Source: JANQPX01 sp039197065 (GTDB lineage: Bacteria; Pseudomonadota; Alphaproteobacteria; Geminicoccales; Geminicoccaceae). From it: DNA of 64,000 bases. Shown one piece after another: positions 60,335-64,000 of this stretch. Location of the stretch: contig JBCCUL010000001.1 in the NCBI GenBank assembly GCA_039197065.1, positions 62,001 through 126,000 on the forward strand. The letters run 5' to 3'. A model generated the notes under the pieces. It was not told the origin of the DNA. It saw only the letters and a program-made list of their open reading frames with translations, and searched no databases. Numbering within the stretch: position 1 is the first letter of the stretch; each line of letters begins with the position of its first letter. The position numbers and the translations under genes were made by a program.

Positions 60335-61462
60335 CTACGGCAGCCATGCATCTTGGACATCAATAGGAATACTCATATCGACCTCATATGGTTCATAGTA
60401 ACTGCTTACATCGCCACCACCATTCGACGAAGCCAAAATGGCTAAGCCAATCATTCCTAGAATTGGCCATATCGAAGCTTCATTCGCCCTCTGACGATCG
60501 GCAATTTGAGCAAACTCTTTGTCGGCTGCTTGACAAAGTTCTAGCTCATAATTGAAAGGCTCTGGCCTTTCCAAGAACCATGGATAACAACTCGCTGCAG
60601 CCTTGAAACGTTCCGCTGCCCTATCCTCATCTTTTTCCAGGCCGTCGCCATGTTTGTACATATAGGCAAGTGCCAGATGTGCCCTTTGAAGTCCTGCGTG
60701 GGCCGCATAGGCATAGAATTGAGCGGCTTTCTCTAAGTCCGGCTGTACCCCGTTTTCACGAGCGTAGTCAGCAGCCAGATTAAATGCGATTGGCCCCAGC
60801 AGCTCGCGAATCAAGCGACCATAGATAGCGCCACTAATGGGATCCTCCGTCATACCCGATCCCAGCATATATCTCTCGATATGTTCATTGCGGGCTGTTG
60901 CGAGCATTTCCACGACAGTTTCCTTGTTGTCCTCTTGCGACGCCAGATAAAGACGACGTGCAAGGTGATAACCAGCTATCGGAGATTTTTTCGCCCAGCC
61001 TTGCTGAAAGTATTCGAGCGCCTGATCACCGTCCTGCGACACGAGGTGCCCGTTGTCGTAGAGAATGCCTAGGATCGCTTCTGCATCGCCATTCTTGGTT
61101 GGAATGGCTTTTCTTAGCCATGTCACCACATCACCCGAATGCCCTCCATCGATTCCTCCCTCAAGGTAAATCATCGCCAGGATAAATCCGTATTGCATTT
61201 TTCCAGAACGGTAGCGTTCCAAATAAATAGAAAATAATTTATCTCTCTCTTTTGTTCCATATGACTCAATTGCCAATTGTTTGGCTGATTTATCTATTTT
61301 TTTATCTGAATAAATGGCGCTGAAATATGATGCGCGTTTTTTGTTAAGGTCCATGAATTCTTCAAGATCTTTGCCAGTGAGAGAGGCGTTGTTTGCCAAG
61401 ACCACGGAAGATGAAAAAGCAAAAATCAAAAAAGAAAGCAAAACCTGCATTTGTAACCTCAT
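60335..61462 (-). CDS. exported Sel1-repeat (TPR-like) protein
   Basis: A 375-aa protein with a signal peptide (residues 1 to about 23, SFLIFAFSSSVVLANN) and a series of Sel1-like repeats: GYHLARRLYLAS, LAILGILYDNGHL-type units, and AHLALAYMYKHGDGLEKDEDRAAERF, which is the canonical form. A C-terminal hydrophobic stretch (about 330-349, IWPILGMIGLAILASS) may anchor it. Sel1 proteins scaffold signalling or envelope complexes. Codon use is AT-richer than neighbours, suggesting transfer. It stands alone. Confidence 0.82.
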   Translation of the reverse strand: MRLQMQVLLSFLIFAFSSSVVLANNASLTGKDLEEFMDLNKKRASYFSAIYSDKKIDKSAKQLAIESYGTKERDKLFSIYLERYRSGKMQYGFILAMIYLEGGIDGGHSGDVVTWLRKAIPTKNGDAEAILGILYDNGHLVSQDGDQALEYFQQGWAKKSPIAGYHLARRLYLASQEDNKETVVEMLATARNEHIERYMLGSGMTEDPISGAIYGRLIRELLGPIAFNLAADYARENGVQPDLEKAAQFYAYAAHAGLQRAHLALAYMYKHGDGLEKDEDRAAERFKAAASCYPWFLERPEPFNYELELCQAADKEFAQIADRQRANEASIWPILGMIGLAILASSNGGGDVSSYYEPYEVDMSIPIDVQDAWLP

Positions 61463-61647
61463 CGATCGAAAGTTTTATCAGTAGCGTTTCGGCGCCTTGG
61501 GTGCCGAGGTTTTGATTGTGCGCTACAATCGTGTCTGATCTACGTTTCGGTTGCTTCTCGTAGAGTTGCCTTTTTGCACCATACCCTACTCAATTCCACA
61601 ATGTTCGGCGTGTCTGTCCAAGTTTCCATCGCGTTCGAGGAGGAGTG

Positions 61648-61812
61648 ATGGCGCAGATAGAAAATGTTGCTCACCACAAACTTGGCGATGCGCTGATCGA
61701 AATCGGCAAGCTGTTAGGCGACGAAACTCCAGGCAACGTCATGAGATGGGCGGAGCATAACGTCTATAAGGCCACGTTCAAGCAAGCGTTTGGTCCCTAC
61801 GTAAAATGCTAA
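61648..61812 (+). CDS. small hypothetical protein, 54 aa
   Basis: ATG61648 follows GAGGAGGAG by about 2-6 nt, an unusually strong ribosome site. It encodes 54 residues (begins MAQIENVAHHKLGDALIEIG, ends AFGPYVKC), a compact helical protein with no recognised family, stop TAA at 61810. It is AT-richer than its neighbours and lies between the Sel1 gene and the Crp-type regulator. The strength of the ribosome site is the main support. Confidence 0.5.
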   Translation: MAQIENVAHHKLGDALIEIGKLLGDETPGNVMRWAEHNVYKATFKQAFGPYVKC

Positions 61813-62017
61813 CCGCTGGCGTCATACTCGAGGCAAAAAAGGTCGAACCAGAAGCACTTTCCTGCTAACGCCGGAGATCAGCCAAGCCCGCAAAAAGATC
61901 GTGACATTCTCGCTCGCGTCTCCATCGCGGCAAAAGTTCAGCCAATGCCGCTGGCATCATCATCTCGACGTCGCGATGCTTGCTGTTAGAATGCGCTGCG
62001 GGGGAGGATTTGAGCCG

Positions 62018-62725
62018 ATGACCGAGAGTGCTATTACCGACCGTCGAGCCATGCTGGCGCAGCATTTTCTGCTAGCCCAGCTCGACGACAACGCTCTGGA
62101 TACGTTGCTTGCCGTCGCGAGCGAGCGTCGTTTCACCAATGGGCAGGTGATTTTTCAGAAAAGCGATCCCGGCACCAGCATGATGGCCGTGCTTGCCGGT
62201 CGCGTGCGCATCAGCGCCTATTCCGAGGATGGGCGCGAGATCATTTTGAACATCGTCGAGCCCGGCCAGCTCTTCGGCGAGATCGCGCTGCTCGACGGCA
62301 AGGAGCGCAGCGCAGATGCCACCGCCATGGGCAAGACCGAGCTTCTGATCCTCGATCGTCGGGATTTTCTGCCGTTCCTTGAGCGCAATCCGAAGATCGC
62401 GGTACAGCTCATCGAAGTTCTCTGCGACCGCGTCCGGCGCACCAGCGAGATGGTGGAGAGCATCGCTTTTCTGGACTTTGGCGCCAGGCTCGCGAAGCTC
62501 CTTCTCCAGCTTGCCGAAAACTACGGCAAGGAGACGGAAGGCGGGCTCCTGATTGATCTTCGCATCTCCCAGTCCGATCTCGGCAATCTGATCGCCTCGA
62601 CGCGGGAAAGCGTCAACCGCCAGCTCAGCGCCTGGACCCAGGAAGGTGTGATCGCGATGGAGCAGGGCAAGATCACCCTGATCGACCAGGAGACCCTCGA
62701 ATTGATGGCCCAAAGCCTGGTTTGA
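62018..62725 (+). CDS. Crp/Fnr-family transcriptional regulator (cNMP-type)
   Basis: A 235-aa regulator. The N-terminal cyclic-nucleotide-binding domain has GEIALLDGKERSADATA, whose E, R and S residues are the phosphate-binding cassette of cNMP-sensing Crp proteins. No Fe-S Cys cluster is present, so not FNR. The C-terminal winged helix-turn-helix is ISQSDLGNLIASTRESVNRQL. ATG62018 follows GGAGG by about 10 nt. Its stop codon TGA sits inside a family 2-like dyad. The two FNR-like or TGTGA sites of its regulon are not evident in the window. Confidence 0.92.
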   Translation: MTESAITDRRAMLAQHFLLAQLDDNALDTLLAVASERRFTNGQVIFQKSDPGTSMMAVLAGRVRISAYSEDGREIILNIVEPGQLFGEIALLDGKERSADATAMGKTELLILDRRDFLPFLERNPKIAVQLIEVLCDRVRRTSEMVESIAFLDFGARLAKLLLQLAENYGKETEGGLLIDLRISQSDLGNLIASTRESVNRQLSAWTQEGVIAMEQGKITLIDQETLELMAQSLV

Positions 62726-62742
62726 CCAGTTCATTGACGCTG
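62718..62742 (+). repeat. dyad-core element, family 2, copy G (partial)
   Basis: TGGTTTGACCA (62718-62728), enclosing the Crp stop TGA, then GTTCATTGACG as in the other copies. No tail copy is recognised; two 12-bp ACGCTGTCGCGG direct repeats follow at 62737 and 62768, with another GTGGCAAGGCCAC dyad between them. Confidence 0.5.
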
Positions 62743-62788
62743 TCGCGGGTGGCAAGGCCACGTCTTTACGCTGTCGCGGAGTTAGCTG

Positions 62789-63250
62789 GTGGAGCTTTCA
62801 TTTCGTCTTGATGATCTGAGTGGTGCGGACGTTCAGGGGCTCCTGAAGACGCACCTTGAGGAGCTGGCGCCTCTGTCGCCGCCCGAAAGTCAGCACGCGC
62901 TCGATCTCGACGGACTGCGCGCGCCCGATGTGACCTTCTGGAGTGTTTGGGATGGAGACCGATTGGTGGGCATCGGGGCGCTCAAGGAGCTGGATCGGCG
63001 GCATGGCGAAGTCAAATCCATGCATACGGCAAGAGCCCGGCGCGGGCAGGGGATCGCCGCTCTGACCCTCGAGCATATCATCGCTGAGGCGAGGCAGCGC
63101 GGCTATCATCGCCTGAGCCTGGAAACCGGATCCATGGCCACCTTCTCGCCGGCTCAAGCACTCTATAGCCGCTACGGCTTTGTCGACTGCCCACCCTTTG
63201 CCGATTATCGCCTCGATCCCAACAGCATCTTCATGACCCTCGAATTGTAG
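62789..63250 (+). CDS. GNAT family N-acetyltransferase
   Basis: A 153-aa GNAT. The acetyl-CoA-binding motif RARRGQGIAALTLEHIIAEA (about residues 81-100), preceded by the strand VGIGALKELDRRHGEVKSMHT, and the C-terminal LYSRYGFVDCPPFADYRLD are typical of the small acetyltransferases. GTG62789 is preceded by GGAG at 7 nt. The substrate (amine or protein) is unknown. Followed by the partial transketolase-like gene. Confidence 0.9.
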   Translation: MELSFRLDDLSGADVQGLLKTHLEELAPLSPPESQHALDLDGLRAPDVTFWSVWDGDRLVGIGALKELDRRHGEVKSMHTARARRGQGIAALTLEHIIAEARQRGYHRLSLETGSMATFSPAQALYSRYGFVDCPPFADYRLDPNSIFMTLEL

Positions 63251-63269
63251 CCCTTCCCCCCCGACAAGG

Positions 63270-63340
63270 GACCGCATACCCTGGGGGCGTATGGCTCATT
63301 CTTCGAAGGCGGTCCAAGTCCATGACGTGGTCACACCACC
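63270..63340 (-). repeat. dyad-core element, family 2, copy D (long form)
   Basis: On the minus strand: core TGGTGTGACCA (63338-63328), CGTCATGGACTTGG, CCTTCGAAG, tail GGGTATGCGGTC (63281-63270); the core-tail gap of 46 nt matches copies A and B. On the plus strand it contains the likely ATG (63322) and first codons of the transketolase-like gene. Confidence 0.75.
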
Positions 63341-64000
63341 ACCACCACTTGAAGAGGTTGGAACAGCGGCTGCTCTGGCTTGCCTGCTGGACCATCCATC
63401 ACGCCAATCACCTCAGAGAGAAGGATGAGGTCAAGGTCGGTGGGCATCAGGCCTCTTCCGCCTCGATGGTCTCGATCATGACGGCGCTCTACGGCCATGT
63501 GCTTCGCCCGGAGGACCGGGTCGCGGTCAAGCCGCACGCCTCGCCCGTCTTCCACGCCATGCAGTATCTGATGGGTCTGCAGACCGTCGAAAAGCTGAAG
63601 GATTTCCGCGCCTTCGGCGGTGCGCAGAGCTACCCCAGCCGCACCAAGGACATCGACGACGTCGACTTTTCGACGGGCTCCGTCGGTCTCGGCGTGGCGA
63701 TCACCGCCTTCGCTTCGATTATTCAGGACTATCTGGCCGCCAAGAACTGGTCCAGCCTGCGGCCGCCCCGCAACCCGCGTCGGGTGGGCCGCATGATTGC
63801 GCTGGTGGGGGATGCGGAGCTCGATGAGGGCAATGTCTATGAGTGCCTGCAGGAGGGCTGGAAGCACGATATCAGGAACTGCTGGTGGATCATCGACTAC
63901 AACCGCCAGAGCCTGGATGGCGTGGTGCGCGAAAACCTCTGGCAGCGCATCGAGGCCGTGTTCAAGGCGTTTGGCTGGGACGTCGTCACGCTCAAATACG
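63322..64000 (+). CDS. transketolase / pyruvate dehydrogenase E1-like protein (partial)
   Basis: The N-terminal 226 residues of a thiamine-diphosphate enzyme of the transketolase/AceE family; the gene runs off the window. Visible: VKVGGHQASSASMVSIMTAL with the substrate-binding His, and the ThDP/Mg motif GDAELDEGN followed by DYNRQSLDG. The closest groups are alphaproteobacterial homodimeric E1-like transketolases. ATG63322 is the first possible start and gives MTWSHHHHHLKRL, with five His codons; this part is formed by family 2 copy D. No good Shine-Dalgarno precedes it. A later TTG63349 is possible. Confidence 0.85.
   Translation, partial: MTWSHHHHHLKRLEQRLLWLACWTIHHANHLREKDEVKVGGHQASSASMVSIMTALYGHVLRPEDRVAVKPHASPVFHAMQYLMGLQTVEKLKDFRAFGGAQSYPSRTKDIDDVDFSTGSVGLGVAITAFASIIQDYLAAKNWSSLRPPRNPRRVGRMIALVGDAELDEGNVYECLQEGWKHDIRNCWWIIDYNRQSLDGVVRENLWQRIEAVFKAFGWDVVTLKY

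Overview
The window looks like a chromosomal segment of a GC-rich alphaproteobacterium, most likely Hyphomicrobiales/Rhodospirillales-like. The signs are a CoxS-L-M plus CoxG cluster, coxD/coxE-type MoxR-VWA genes, a PepSY-regulator-kinase trio laid out like rhizobial feuNPQ, TrmFO, an MttB-superfamily enzyme without pyrrolysine, and Liv-type ABC importers. No rRNA, tRNA, phage, integrase, transposase or CRISPR array was found. Species cannot be named from the sequence.

Layout. 0-7.4 kb: oxidoreductase and amide/keto-acid catabolism genes (FAD oxidase, quinone reductase, creatininase-SDR operon, RidA, SH3 protein, FAH-family hydratase). 7.4-14.2 kb: YbaK, rhomboid protease, lipoprotein, GH2 glycosidase plus 2-hydroxyacid dehydrogenase, ADP-ribosylglycohydrolase, FMN reductase. 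14.2-18.3 kb: MoxR ATPase and CoxE-like VWA protein separated by an AT-rich insert carrying a stop-interrupted ORF, then two AT-richer envelope genes. 18.3-22.0 kb: DUF533 protein and a PhoPQ/FeuPQ-like system flanked by two identical-geometry direct-repeat boxes. 22.4-27.4 kb: cinA-type, sfsA, map, radC with an extra N-terminal domain, trmFO. 27.8-35.1 kb: secreted animal-type heme peroxidase, PAS-GGDEF-EAL protein, DUF937 protein, envelope protein. 35.2-42.1 kb: remnant of an ammonium transporter, 3-hydroxybutyrate dehydrogenase, complete livKHMGF importer. 42.8-45.2 kb: small membrane/SRPBCC proteins and a retropepsin-like protease. 45.4-50.9 kb: coxG, coxS, coxL (form II), coxM, AEC transporter. 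51.3-54.8 kb: pentaheme cytochrome c translationally coupled to an outer-membrane barrel. 55.6-64 kb: ADPS-like FAD enzyme, GT2 glycosyltransferase, MttB-like methyltransferase, Sel1 protein, a 54-aa gene, Crp-type regulator, GNAT, and the start of a transketolase/AceE-like gene.

The least explained signals are non-coding. (1) Five copies of a ~155-bp nested palindrome whose 24-bp arms show compensatory base changes. (2) At least six full and two partial copies of a second ~60-75-bp element with an 11-bp dyad core (TGGCGTGGCCA type) and a 3' tail (GGGTATGCGG); it sits on the stop codons of six genes and on the start codon of a seventh. The two families cluster at three of the same loci. (3) Several genes have a strong Shine-Dalgarno and a plausible N-terminus only if translation starts at AUC, AUA or AUU. 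The most interesting protein system is the pentaheme cytochrome/outer-membrane barrel pair, a possible electron conduit that does not look like standard MtrAB.
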